A stretch of 64,000 nt of DNA from Bacillus rubiinfantis. Lineage in GTDB: Bacteria; Bacillota; Bacilli; Bacillales; Cytobacillaceae. Below the pieces are notes generated by a model. That model had not been told where the DNA came from. It ran no database searches and worked only from the letters and a program-made list of their open reading frames with translations. The translations under genes were made by a program, and so were the position numbers. Positions 7,937 through 16,274 of the stretch are shown one piece after another. The stretch covers positions 310,001 to 374,000 of the forward strand of contig CCFE01000018.1 of NCBI GenBank assembly GCA_000752035.1, given 5' to 3'. Within the stretch, counting starts at the first letter, position 1, and each line of letters opens with the position of its first letter.

Positions 7937-8356
7937 ATGAAAATCTCAACAAAAGGGCGCTACGGTCTAACGATTATGATTGAGTTAGCCAAAAATTATG
8001 GTGAAGGCCCTACTTCATTAAAAACAATTGCCCAAGCAAATGATTTGTCAGAGCACTATCTGGAGCAGCTGATTGCACCGTTAAGAAATGCCGGGCTTGT
8101 GAAAAGTATCCGCGGGGCATATGGAGGCTATATTTTATCGGACATCCCTTCAAAAATTACCGCTGGTGATGTCATTCGAGTACTCGAGGGACCTATTACA
8201 CCAGTAGAAGGGATTGAAGATGAAGAACCGGCAAAACGTGAGCTGTGGATAAGGATTCGTGATGCGATTCGTGATGTTCTTGATAATACTACTTTAGAGG
8301 ACCTGGCTAATCACAGCGATGATAGTGAACTCGATGGTTACATGTTTTATATATAA
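7937..8356 (+). CDS. cymR: Rrf2-family transcriptional regulator CymR
   Basis: A 139-residue winged-helix repressor. The N-terminus MKISTKGRYGLTIMIELAK is the standard Rrf2 start. The recognition helix region (LSEHYLEQLIAPLRNAGLV) runs from about residue 39 to 57 and the wing IRGAYGGYIL from about 59 to 68. There is no cysteine, so it cannot hold an Fe-S cluster as IscR does; this is a known trait of CymR, the repressor of cysteine uptake and synthesis that works with CysK. ATG 7937 follows AAAGGAG. It leads an operon with a cysteine desulfurase and mnmA, exactly as in B. subtilis. Confidence 0.93.
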   Translation: MKISTKGRYGLTIMIELAKNYGEGPTSLKTIAQANDLSEHYLEQLIAPLRNAGLVKSIRGAYGGYILSDIPSKITAGDVIRVLEGPITPVEGIEDEEPAKRELWIRIRDAIRDVLDNTTLEDLANHSDDSELDGYMFYI

Positions 8357-8391
8357 TTCGATATCAAGATAGACTGAAGGTGGAGAAGAAA

Positions 8392-9540
8392 ATGGAACGA
8401 ATATATCTTGATCACGCTGCTACTTCTCCGATGCATCCGAGAGTAATTGAAAAGATGGTAAAGGTGATGAATGAAACATTTGGCAACCCATCCAGCATTC
8501 ATTCATTCGGACGAGAAGCGCGGCATTATCTAGATGAGGCACGTGCAACATTAGCTGCAAGTATTGGAGCTCGTGAGAATGAGATTATTGTCACGAGTGG
8601 TGGGACAGAAGCTGACAATATGGCTCTATTTGGAATAGCGGAAAGCTATAAACAGAATGGCAAGCATATCATTACAACACAGATCGAACATCATGCAGTT
8701 CTTCATACTTGCCAACAATTAGAAAAAAATGGCTATGAGGTTACTTATTTGCCAGTTGATGAAACAGGACGAATCTCGCTTGCAGAATTAACAGCGTCAT
8801 TACGGGATGACACGATTTTAGTCTCGATTATGTACGGTAACAATGAAGTCGGTACGATTCAGCCAATGAAAGAAATTGGTCAAATTTTACTAAATCATCA
8901 AGCAAAATTTCATACTGATGCTGTCCAAGCCTACGGGATTGAAAAGATAGATGTGAACGAAAGCCATATTGATGCTTTATCTGTATCTGCCCATAAAATT
9001 AATGGGCCGAAGGGAATTGGCTTTTTATACCTTCGTTCGGATGTTATAATTGCCCCACGATCTTTCGGCGGCGAACAAGAGAGAAAACGGCGGGCGGGTA
9101 CAGAAAATGTTGCTTCCATTGCTGCGTTCCAGGAAGCAGTTGAAATTGCTGTTGCGGATAGAGATATAAAACGTGAAAAATTTAAAGGCTTTAAACGGCT
9201 TCTTATCAAAAAATTGCAAGAGGCCAGAGTTGAATTTGCCCTAAACGGTTCACTTGAACATTCCTTGCCACATGTATTAAACTTAAGTTTTCCGGGAACG
9301 AATGTCGAGGCAATGCTCGTAAATCTTGATTTAACCGGGATTGCAGTTTCAAGTGGATCAGCTTGTACAGCCGGTTCAATTGAGCCTTCACATGTTCTTG
9401 TTGCGATGCATGGGAAGGAATCTGAGCGTTTAGTTAATTCGATTCGCTTTAGTTTTGGGTTTACGACAACGGAAGAAGAAATTTTCAAGGCGGCGGACGC
9501 CATTACTAGCGTTGTTGCACGCCTGCGAAATACGATATAA
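8392..9540 (+). CDS. yrvO: Cysteine desulfurase, YrvO/IscS type
   Basis: A 382-residue PLP enzyme of the NifS/IscS class V aminotransferase fold. It removes sulfur from cysteine as an enzyme-bound persulfide. The PLP lysine is K202 in SVSAHKINGPKG; the persulfide cysteine is C325 in SSGSACTAGS, within the longer mobile loop of IscS-type enzymes; TSGGTEADN near residue 68 binds PLP phosphate. The start is ATG 8392 after GAAGGTGGAG; a GTG at 8380 falls inside that ribosome-binding site. Encoded 31 bp before mnmA, it very probably feeds sulfur directly to MnmA for tRNA thiolation, as known in B. subtilis. Confidence 0.93.
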   Translation: MERIYLDHAATSPMHPRVIEKMVKVMNETFGNPSSIHSFGREARHYLDEARATLAASIGARENEIIVTSGGTEADNMALFGIAESYKQNGKHIITTQIEHHAVLHTCQQLEKNGYEVTYLPVDETGRISLAELTASLRDDTILVSIMYGNNEVGTIQPMKEIGQILLNHQAKFHTDAVQAYGIEKIDVNESHIDALSVSAHKINGPKGIGFLYLRSDVIIAPRSFGGEQERKRRAGTENVASIAAFQEAVEIAVADRDIKREKFKGFKRLLIKKLQEARVEFALNGSLEHSLPHVLNLSFPGTNVEAMLVNLDLTGIAVSSGSACTAGSIEPSHVLVAMHGKESERLVNSIRFSFGFTTTEEEIFKAADAITSVVARLRNTI

Positions 9541-9571
9541 ATGATTGTTTGTTAAAGAGAGGTGAACGAAG

Positions 9572-10690
9572 ATGGAAAGAAAAAATCCAAAAGATATCCG
9601 TGTAGTGGTCGGGATGTCTGGCGGTGTCGACTCATCTGTTGCTGCCCTGTTGCTTAAACAGCAAGGCTATGACGTTATCGGTATCTTTATGAAAAACTGG
9701 GATGATACGGATGAGAACGGAGTATGTACGGCAACCGAGGATTATAATGATGTAATTCGGGTATGCAACCAAATTGGTATTCCTTATTATGCGGTAAATT
9801 TTGAAAAACAATACTGGGATAAAGTATTTACTTATTTCCTCAATGAATATCGTGCGGGACGGACTCCTAATCCAGATGTCATGTGTAACAAAGAAATTAA
9901 GTTCAAAGCATTTCTTGAACATGCGATGAATTTAGGGGCGGATTATTTAGCCACTGGACACTATGCCCGCGTAGAATACCGTGATGGCGAATATAAAATG
10001 CTGCGTGGCTTAGACGCCAATAAAGACCAGACGTATTTCTTGAATCAATTGTCACAGGAACAATTGAGCAAAGTCATGTTTCCAATCGGTCATTTGGAAA
10101 AAGCGAGGGTGCGGGAGATTGCTGAGGAAGCAGGACTAGCGACTGCTAAGAAAAAGGATAGTACAGGTATCTGCTTTATTGGTGAAAAGAATTTTAAAAC
10201 ATTTCTCGGTCAATATTTACCAGCACAGCCAGGAAATATGGAGACTTTTGATGGTGAGGTAAAAGGTCGTCATGACGGTCTAATGTACCACACCATTGGT
10301 CAGCGCCATGGCCTTGGAATCGGCGGGTCTGGTGAGCCATGGTTTGCCATGGGTAAGGACTTGAAACGGAATGTCTTATATGTTGGTCAAGGTTTCCATC
10401 ATGAGAAACTATACTCTGATGAACTGAATGCAACTGATGTTAGCTGGGTATCTAATCGGGAGAAACCAGCTCAATTTGAGTGCACGGCTAAATTCCGTTA
10501 TCGTCAGGAGGACCATAAGGTTACTGTTCATTTGTTGGAAGATCATAAGGTGAAGGTTGTCTTCCATGAGCCGATTCGTGCGATTACACCTGGACAAGCG
10601 GCTGTTTTTTATCTAGATGATGAATGCCTCGGCGGGGGCACGATTGATGAAGTCTATAAAAATGGTGAACGCTTAACATACGTTGGCTGA
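9572..10690 (+). CDS. mnmA: tRNA-specific 2-thiouridylase
   Basis: A 372-residue enzyme that forms 2-thiouridine at wobble U34 of tRNA(Lys/Glu/Gln). The N-type ATP pyrophosphatase loop GMSGGVDSS is at residues 14-22. The catalytic cysteines are C105 (NPDVMCNKEIKF) and C201 (DSTGICFIGEKNF), which accept and transfer the persulfide. The C-terminal beta-barrel tRNA-binding domain is complete. ATG 9572 follows AGAGAGGTG. The sulfur donor is presumably the upstream cysteine desulfurase. A terminator follows the stop codon. Confidence 0.97.
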   Translation: MERKNPKDIRVVVGMSGGVDSSVAALLLKQQGYDVIGIFMKNWDDTDENGVCTATEDYNDVIRVCNQIGIPYYAVNFEKQYWDKVFTYFLNEYRAGRTPNPDVMCNKEIKFKAFLEHAMNLGADYLATGHYARVEYRDGEYKMLRGLDANKDQTYFLNQLSQEQLSKVMFPIGHLEKARVREIAEEAGLATAKKKDSTGICFIGEKNFKTFLGQYLPAQPGNMETFDGEVKGRHDGLMYHTIGQRHGLGIGGSGEPWFAMGKDLKRNVLYVGQGFHHEKLYSDELNATDVSWVSNREKPAQFECTAKFRYRQEDHKVTVHLLEDHKVKVVFHEPIRAITPGQAAVFYLDDECLGGGTIDEVYKNGERLTYVG

Positions 10691-10695
10691 ATATA

Positions 10696-10727
10696 ACCCT
10701 GATTCCAATTAAGGAGTCGGGGTTTTT
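10696..10727 (+). terminator. Intrinsic terminator after mnmA
   Basis: ACCCTGATTCC (10696-10706) pairs with GGAGTCGGGGT (10713-10723) with G-U pairs, followed by TTTTTG. It closes the cymR-yrvO-mnmA operon. Confidence 0.85.
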
Positions 10728-10736
10728 GCAATTTTA

Positions 10737-10745
10737 TGGTATACT
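10737..10745 (+). promoter_or_regulatory. Extended -10 element before the TPR gene
   Basis: TGGTATACT fits an extended -10 (TGn plus TATACT at 10740-10745). No good -35 is visible. Transcription from here would start near 10752, which supports the GTG 10771 start over ATG 10756. Confidence 0.5.
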
Positions 10746-10770
10746 CCTTTTTAGAATGGAGTTGAACGAA

Positions 10771-11421
10771 GTGGACAAAAACCAATTAGGTGTACAATAT
10801 ATGCAGGATGGAAATTTAGAAGCAGCGGCGAAAGCTTTTAATGAAGCCATTAATGAGAATCCGCAGGACCCAGTAGCCTATATTAATTTTGGCAATGTGC
10901 TTGCTGCTTTAGGAGAAGATGAAAAGGCACTGAAATTTTTTCAAAAAGCAATTGAACTTGATGAAAATGCTGCTGCCGCATATTATAGTGCTGGCAGTCT
11001 CTGCTTCAATAAAGAACTATACAGTGATGCAAAAATAATGTTTGAGAATGCTTTAAAAAAAGGGCTCGATTCCAGTGATAATTACTTTATGCTTGGTTTA
11101 ACGCTTGTAAGACTTGAGCAGGGGAAATTAGCACTGGCTTATTTACAGCGTGCAGTAGAATTGGACGCAGCAGATGCAGAAGCAAGGTTCCAATATGGAT
11201 TATGCTTGGCCCAATTAGAATTGATTGACGAGGCAATGAAGCAGTTTGAAAACTGCATTAAACTAGATGCAAACCATTCCGACGCTTATTATAATTTAGG
11301 TGTTTCCTATGCTTTTAAAGAAGATTATGTCAAGGCGATGGAATACTTTGATAAAGCATTAGCGATACAGCCAGATCATTTGTTGGCAGGTCATGCAAAA
11401 ACAATTATTGAGCAAAGCTAG
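10771..11421 (+). CDS. yrrB: Tetratricopeptide-repeat protein (YrrB-like)
   Basis: A 216-residue soluble protein made almost wholly of TPR units of about 34 residues. Repeated A...Y..G/A...P signatures are easy to see (AAAKAFNEAINENPQDPVAYINFGNVL, then ALKFFQKAIELDENAAAAYYSAGSL and so on, about six repeats). TPRs form superhelical scaffolds for protein contacts; no enzyme domain is present. The start is taken as GTG 10771, with GGAG nine bases upstream; ATG 10756 has no ribosome-binding site. It lies between mnmA and recD2 as YrrB does in B. subtilis. Its partners are unknown. Confidence 0.85.
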   Translation: MDKNQLGVQYMQDGNLEAAAKAFNEAINENPQDPVAYINFGNVLAALGEDEKALKFFQKAIELDENAAAAYYSAGSLCFNKELYSDAKIMFENALKKGLDSSDNYFMLGLTLVRLEQGKLALAYLQRAVELDAADAEARFQYGLCLAQLELIDEAMKQFENCIKLDANHSDAYYNLGVSYAFKEDYVKAMEYFDKALAIQPDHLLAGHAKTIIEQS

Positions 11422-11456
11422 TTGGTATACAGATACTACGAAAGGAGGGAGCAGTG

Positions 11457-13892
11457 ATGGCAGCTCAGGAATCAATGGACTTGTTCGGTGAACAACAGGA
11501 CAAGTTTATTAAAGGTCGTCCTATTGTAACTATCTTCCACAATGAGCAAAATCTGTATAGTGTGATTCGCATTCGTGTCGAAGAAACCAACCATACTTAT
11601 GCTGATAAAGAAGCAGTTATTACAGGTTATTTTCCAAAGATTCATGAGCAGGAAACGTATATCTTTTACGGTGCATTTAAAGAACATCCAAAGTTTGGTC
11701 TGCAATTTCAAGCCAATCATTTTCGTAAAGACATGCCTCAGTCAAAGCAAGGCATTATTGCCTATTTGTCAGGTGAAATGTTTAAAGGTATCGGTAAAAA
11801 AACGGCGGAAAATATCGTTGAAACTTTAGGCGAAGATGCGATTTCAAAGATTTTGAGTCAGCCTTCGCTCTTAGATACTGTTCCCAAACTCCCTCCTGAT
11901 AAGGCGAAAACATTATATGACACGTTAATGGAGTATCAAGGTCTTGAACAGGTGATGATTGCTCTGAATCGCTATGGTTTTGGCCCACAGTTGTCGATGC
12001 GGATTTATCAGGTTTACAAAGATGAGACCCTAAGGATTATGGAGCAAAATCCTTACCAGCTTGTTGAGGATGTAGAAGGAATTGGTTTTGGACGCGCTGA
12101 TGAACTTGGATTCCAGCTAGGTATCTCTGGAAACCACCCTGACCGGATTAAAGCGGGATGTCTGTATACATTAGAAAGCGAATGCATGCAGGCAGGCCAT
12201 GTATATATGCAGGCAGAGGACTTGCTTAAGCGAGTCAAAGCCCTGCTTGAAGAGAACAAACGAGATATCATTGATTTTGTCGATATCTCAGCAGAAATTA
12301 TCAAATTGGAAGAGGAAGGGAAAATTATCGGTGAAGATAAGCGGATCTATTTGCCTTCTTTGTTTTTCGCTGAAAAAGGCCTTGTTACTAGTATTCAACG
12401 CATCTTAAAGCAAAGCGAATATAAAGACCAATTTCCAGAATCTGAATTTTTATTAGCACTAGGGAGCCTCGAGGAGCGATTAGGAGTGCAGTATGCTTCT
12501 TCACAAAAAGAGGCAATTCAAACAGCGTTGATGTCACCAATGATGATTTTAACAGGAGGACCTGGCACAGGTAAAACCACAGTTATTAAAGGAATTGTTG
12601 AACTTTATAGTGAATTGCATGGATGCTCGCTTGAGCTGAAAGATTATCAAAAGAAAGATGAACCATTTCCTTTTTTGCTGGCAGCACCAACTGGAAGAGC
12701 AGCCAAACGGATGAGTGAATCAACTGGACTGCCTGCAGTGACGATTCACCGACTCCTCGGATTTACCGGAACAGAAGGGTTTGACCGCAGTGAAGATAGT
12801 CCGTTAGAGGGGAAAATCTTAATTGTTGATGAAACCTCGATGTTGGATATTTGGCTAGCTAATCAACTGTTTAAGGCTCTGCCCGAGCATATTCAAGTCA
12901 TCCTGGTCGGTGACGAGGACCAGCTTCCATCGGTTGGCCCAGGTCAGGTATTAAAAGACCTGCTGCGCTCCGAACGGATTCCAACTGTCCGATTAACGGA
13001 TATTTATCGACAGGCGGAAGGATCATCGATTATTGAGCTCGCCCATGAGATTAAGAAAGGCTGCCTACCTGCAGATATTACCGTTAAGCAAAGAGATCGT
13101 TCGTTTATAAAATGTTCAACTGCCCAAGTGGCTCAGGTCGTCGAGAAAGTAGCCTTAAATGCCAAAAACAAAGGCTATTCTGCTAGGGATATCCAAGTAC
13201 TGGCGCCGATGTATCGCGGTCCAGCAGGGATTGACCGGCTAAACGTGCTGCTTCAGGAAATTTTTAATCCTAATCCAGACGGCAAACGAAAAGAGATTAC
13301 ATTTGGTGATGCCAAATACCGGATAGGCGATAAAGTATTGCAGCTGGTTAATCAGCCGGAGGATAATGTTTTTAACGGGGATATCGGTGAAATTATTTCG
13401 ATTATTTATGCTAAGGAAAATACCGAAAAACAAGATCTCATTTATATTTCCTTTGAGGGAAATGAAGTGGAATATACGAGGCAGGATCTAAACCAGATAA
13501 CTCATGCCTATTGCTGCTCCGTTCATAAGTCGCAGGGAAGTGAATTCCCAATTGTTATCCTGCCAATCACAAGAAGCTATTACCGGATGCTGCAAAGAAA
13601 TTTGATTTACACGGCGATTACCCGGAGTAAACAATCATTAATCTTATGCGGTGAGCCAGATGCTTTAAAGATGGGTATCGAACGGGCAGATGAGGCGAAG
13701 CGATTAACGACACTAACTGAGAAACTTCAAGAATCGATCCCGCCGTTGCAGTTGAGTGCTGCCGCCGAAGCTCTAGTTGAAGAAGCAGCCGTCAAGGAAA
13801 TGTCATTGGAAGATTTGTTGATGCAGGTTGACCCAATGATTGGCATGGAAAACGTTACACCTTATGATTTTTTACCCAATGGCGGAAACTAA
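11457..13892 (+). CDS. recD2: RecD2-type 5'-3' DNA helicase
   Basis: An 811-residue superfamily 1B helicase that works without RecBC. The N-terminal half has the RecD2-specific region with helix-hairpin-helix-like stretches (FKGIGKKTAENIV near 110-122, VEGIGFGRADELGF near 206-219). The helicase core starts with Walker A GGPGTGKTT at about 367-375, then VDETSMLD (motif II), GDEDQLPSVGPG (motif III) and the C-terminal UvrD-like VHKSQGSEFP and YTAITRSK. The start is ATG 11457 after AAAGGAGGG; the adjacent GTG is 3 bp upstream. The family acts in replication-fork and mismatch-related DNA repair. It directly follows the TPR gene. Confidence 0.95.
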   Translation: MAAQESMDLFGEQQDKFIKGRPIVTIFHNEQNLYSVIRIRVEETNHTYADKEAVITGYFPKIHEQETYIFYGAFKEHPKFGLQFQANHFRKDMPQSKQGIIAYLSGEMFKGIGKKTAENIVETLGEDAISKILSQPSLLDTVPKLPPDKAKTLYDTLMEYQGLEQVMIALNRYGFGPQLSMRIYQVYKDETLRIMEQNPYQLVEDVEGIGFGRADELGFQLGISGNHPDRIKAGCLYTLESECMQAGHVYMQAEDLLKRVKALLEENKRDIIDFVDISAEIIKLEEEGKIIGEDKRIYLPSLFFAEKGLVTSIQRILKQSEYKDQFPESEFLLALGSLEERLGVQYASSQKEAIQTALMSPMMILTGGPGTGKTTVIKGIVELYSELHGCSLELKDYQKKDEPFPFLLAAPTGRAAKRMSESTGLPAVTIHRLLGFTGTEGFDRSEDSPLEGKILIVDETSMLDIWLANQLFKALPEHIQVILVGDEDQLPSVGPGQVLKDLLRSERIPTVRLTDIYRQAEGSSIIELAHEIKKGCLPADITVKQRDRSFIKCSTAQVAQVVEKVALNAKNKGYSARDIQVLAPMYRGPAGIDRLNVLLQEIFNPNPDGKRKEITFGDAKYRIGDKVLQLVNQPEDNVFNGDIGEIISIIYAKENTEKQDLIYISFEGNEVEYTRQDLNQITHAYCCSVHKSQGSEFPIVILPITRSYYRMLQRNLIYTAITRSKQSLILCGEPDALKMGIERADEAKRLTTLTEKLQESIPPLQLSAAAEALVEEAAVKEMSLEDLLMQVDPMIGMENVTPYDFLPNGGN

Positions 13893-13918
13893 CAATGTTC
13901 GAAAGGTGGTGTCACTCT

Positions 13919-14386
13919 TTGCGAACATTTTCTTTACTAAAAGGGCAGCCAGTATTTGAAACAAAAACCGGCAGGAAAATTGGGTTTGTTACTGATCTAT
14001 GTTTGTCACCTACCGGAAGTGTGGAAGGGTTAATGGTTAAAAAAGGTGTGTTCTTCAAACAATCCTATTTTTTGGATTTCCAAAATGTTGCTTCATTTGG
14101 CTGGGATGGTGTCATGATAGAAGATGAAGACGGTTTAGAAAAGAAGGACAGTTCGAACTATACGCTGGCACAATCACTTGATGGAAAAATGATGCTTTCG
14201 AAAAGTGGTCATACATTAGGTTTGGTAAAAGATGTATATTTTCAGGAAGAGTTGGGCACAATCGTAGGGTACGAAATTACGGATGGCTTCTTTTCAGATA
14301 TAACGGAAGGCAAGCAAGTAATTCAGACCGAAGAACCCTTAACAATCGGAAAGGATGCCATCATTGTCGATGTAAATCATACGTGA
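13919..14386 (+). CDS. yrrD: PRC-barrel domain protein (YrrD-like)
   Basis: A 155-residue protein with two PRC-barrel-type beta domains: LKGQPVFETKTGRKIGFVTD near the start and LDGKMMLSKSGHTLGLVKDV in the second half. PRC barrels occur in RimM and photosynthetic reaction centre H subunits and in many uncharacterised Bacillus proteins. The start chosen is TTG 13919 with AAAGGTGG at 13902-13909; an ATG at 13895 would add eight residues but has a poor ribosome-binding site. It lies just after recD2 and is probably cotranscribed. Function unknown. Confidence 0.8.
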   Translation: MRTFSLLKGQPVFETKTGRKIGFVTDLCLSPTGSVEGLMVKKGVFFKQSYFLDFQNVASFGWDGVMIEDEDGLEKKDSSNYTLAQSLDGKMMLSKSGHTLGLVKDVYFQEELGTIVGYEITDGFFSDITEGKQVIQTEEPLTIGKDAIIVDVNHT

Positions 14387-14399
14387 GGTGTCCTTCCTA

Positions 14400-14591
14400 A
14401 TGTTAAAGTGTCCTAATTGTGCTAGTAAAGATATTGGTAAAATTGGTATTAATCAATATTACTGCTGGAACTGTTTTATTGAACTGTCGGTTTCCAAAGG
14501 CATCATTAATACCCATCAAGTCGAAGAGGACGGGACTTTAAGTTCACTTGACGACCTGTTTGAGGAAGACCAGCGCCGGTATACTCTTTAA
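14400..14591 (+). CDS. Small zinc-ribbon-like protein
   Basis: A 63-residue protein beginning MLKCPNCASKDIGKIG and then YYCWNCF, a CxxC...CxxC pair typical of a zinc ribbon, followed by an acidic tail (SSLDDLFEEDQRRYTL). The start is ATG 14400 with GAGGTG nine bases upstream; the longer GTG start lies in that ribosome-binding site. It is 13 bp after yrrD in an apparent operon. B. subtilis has a small gene (yrzR) in the same order, probably the counterpart. No function is assigned. Confidence 0.75.
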   Translation: MLKCPNCASKDIGKIGINQYYCWNCFIELSVSKGIINTHQVEEDGTLSSLDDLFEEDQRRYTL

Positions 14592-14629
14592 CGTAAGTGC
14601 AGTCCACAAATAATGACGAGGTGAGACGT

Positions 14630-14764
14630 ATGAACAAAATGATGACGTCAATGGTTGCATTTGGAGCAGGAATGGCAGCCTATAACCTGGCACAAAGAAA
14701 TAACTGGATGTCAGCCCGGCAAATGAAGAAAATTCAACGAAAAGTTAAACGTGCAATATTTTAA
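14630..14764 (+). CDS. yrzQ: Small basic protein (YrzQ/DUF3918-like)
   Basis: A 44-residue ORF starting at ATG 14630 with GAGGTG about eight bases upstream and ending TAA 14762-14764. It has a short apolar N-terminal stretch (MVAFGAGMAAYNLA) and a strongly basic C-terminus (RQMKKIQRKVKR). This matches my recollection of YrzQ-type DUF3918 proteins found next to yrrD and yrrI in Bacillus. The hydrophobic part is short, so membrane association is uncertain. Followed at once by a strong terminator. Confidence 0.75.
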   Translation: MNKMMTSMVAFGAGMAAYNLAQRNNWMSARQMKKIQRKVKRAIF

Positions 14765-14769
14765 TCTTA

Positions 14770-14795
14770 CCCCCTCAGTTTTGAGGGGGGTTTTA
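14770..14795 (+). terminator. Intrinsic terminator after yrzQ
   Basis: CCCCCTCA and TGAGGGGG pair around a short T loop, followed by a GTTTT tail. It closes the recD2-yrrD-small gene unit. Confidence 0.85.
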
Positions 14796-14845
14796 CATAA
14801 TTAACCGTCATGTCTCAAAAAATAATCGTAAGGAGGCATGAACTT

Positions 14846-15937
14846 GTGGATATTAGAATGAAATGGTATTACCGCATTGGCTTTTTACTCCTGTTACTGA
14901 TTGCCATCTTTGTTTTCCTTAAAATCAGCTTTGTATGGCTGCCGATTGTCAAAATCTTTTCTGTGATTGCCATTCCCTTCGTTATTGCGGGGTTTATTAC
15001 CTATTTGCTTCATCCAATTGTAGAAGCACTTCATGAACAGGGAATCAAGCGAAGTTGGGCTATCTTACTTATATATTTAGTGTTTTTTGGAGGGATAGGT
15101 GTAGCTGTCTATAAAGGCATACCGGCAATGATTGATCAATTAAAAGATCTCTCCGATAGTGCTCCGATGTTTGCCCAGCAATATCGCGGCTGGATTCATA
15201 CGCTTCAATCTCATACAAGAGAATGGCCCGATGGATTACAAACAAGAGTAAATGAAGCTATCGATGCCTTTGAAGAAAAATTGGATTCGTTATTGACCGT
15301 TATAATTAATATGATGGTACAATTTTTCAATTTTGCACTTGTTTTTATGCTCATCCCCTTTATCACCTTTTATATGCTGAAAGATTTCCCGCTATTAAAG
15401 CGCACCCTATGGTATATAACTCCCAAATCTTTACGAAGAAAAGGAACATTATTTCTTAAAGATGTTGATCAATCGCTAGGAAGTTATATTCGCGGGCAGC
15501 TTTTGGTTTGTGTTATTATCGGTAGCTTATCTGCTTTATTATTCTGGCTTTTTCACCTAAAGTATCCTTTATTATTAGGTTTTATTATTGGAGTTACGAA
15601 TGTGATTCCGTATTTTGGACCGTTTATTGGTGCTGTCCCTGCAGTCATTATTGCCGCAAGTTCTTCGGGAAAATTGGTAATCATCACATTATGTATTGTT
15701 TTTGGTCTACAATTTATTGAAGGAAATATTCTTTCACCGTTTATTGTTGGGAGAAGTCTGCATATGCATCCCCTAGTTATTATGGCAGCCTTAACGGCAG
15801 GAGGAGAAATTGGTGGAATTATTGGCTTAATCCTGGCCGTACCGGTGTTGGCGGTTCTAAAGGCAGGTATTGTTCATGCCAAGAATCATTTTATTAACGG
15901 ACAGTCAAATCTAAAGCCCCTTAACCGCGATGATTGA
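14846..15937 (+). CDS. yrrI: AI-2E family membrane transporter (YrrI-like)
   Basis: A 363-residue integral membrane protein of the AI-2E/PerM family. Hydrophobic segments are evident: two near the N-terminus (YRIGFLLLLLIAIFVFLKIS, VFSVIAIPFVIAGFITYLL), one after the soluble loop, and a C-terminal cluster including LKYPLLLGFIIGVTNVIPYFGPFIG, the family hallmark. Family members are thought to export small molecules; the substrate is unknown here. The start GTG 14846 has AAGGAGG at 14830-14836; an ATG at 14810 lies before that site. Upstream of alaS as in B. subtilis, but with no gln genes between. Confidence 0.88.
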   Translation: MDIRMKWYYRIGFLLLLLIAIFVFLKISFVWLPIVKIFSVIAIPFVIAGFITYLLHPIVEALHEQGIKRSWAILLIYLVFFGGIGVAVYKGIPAMIDQLKDLSDSAPMFAQQYRGWIHTLQSHTREWPDGLQTRVNEAIDAFEEKLDSLLTVIINMMVQFFNFALVFMLIPFITFYMLKDFPLLKRTLWYITPKSLRRKGTLFLKDVDQSLGSYIRGQLLVCVIIGSLSALLFWLFHLKYPLLLGFIIGVTNVIPYFGPFIGAVPAVIIAASSSGKLVIITLCIVFGLQFIEGNILSPFIVGRSLHMHPLVIMAALTAGGEIGGIIGLILAVPVLAVLKAGIVHAKNHFINGQSNLKPLNRDD

Positions 15938-15966
15938 TTGACAAACGTTTTAATGGTAGATATAAT
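15938..15966 (+). promoter_or_regulatory. SigA promoter of the alaS leader
   Basis: TTGACA (15938-15943) begins on the base after the yrrI stop codon; a 17-bp spacer leads to TATAAT (15961-15966), a perfect consensus pair. Confidence 0.92.
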
Positions 15967-15972
15967 TCGACA

Positions 15973-16241
15973 TATAGAATGAATGCAAACATGGTGAAGG
16001 AACGAGTATGCTGTAGCCCATCTGTAGCGTCCAAAAGTTGCGCTGAAGAGAGAAGCTCACATGGCTGAAATGAGCTTTAGGTGAAGGACAGCAGAATGCT
16101 AATCCGGAGTGCAGTTAAATCCTGCCGTAGGCCTGCGTTAAAGGTTATTGAGAGATGGGTATTAACGAAAGCATGATACCCATAATCAGGGTGGTACCGC
16201 GAGTCAAGCTCTCGTCCCTGTTTGGGGATGAGGGCTTTTTG
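15973..16241 (+). ncRNA. T-box riboswitch leader of alaS
   Basis: The T-box sequence AGGGTGGTACCGCG is at 16188-16201. The terminator follows: AAGCTCTCGTCCC (16206-16218) pairs with GGGGATGAGGGCTT (16224-16237) and a T-run. In Stem I, TGCTGT (about 16009-16014) pairs with ACAGCA (16088-16093), and GAATGCTAA places an alanine GCT codon at 16098-16100 in the specifier loop opposite AGTA. It responds to uncharged tRNA(Ala) and controls alaS. The specifier call is by analogy. Confidence 0.93.
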
Positions 16242-16274
16242 TATTCAATTTTTAAATAAATATGGAGGGCAATC

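Noticed and set aside
8931..9503. A 190-codon ORF on the minus strand over the cysteine desulfurase gene
   Set aside because: Antisense to a well-conserved coding region, with no ribosome-binding site or family match.
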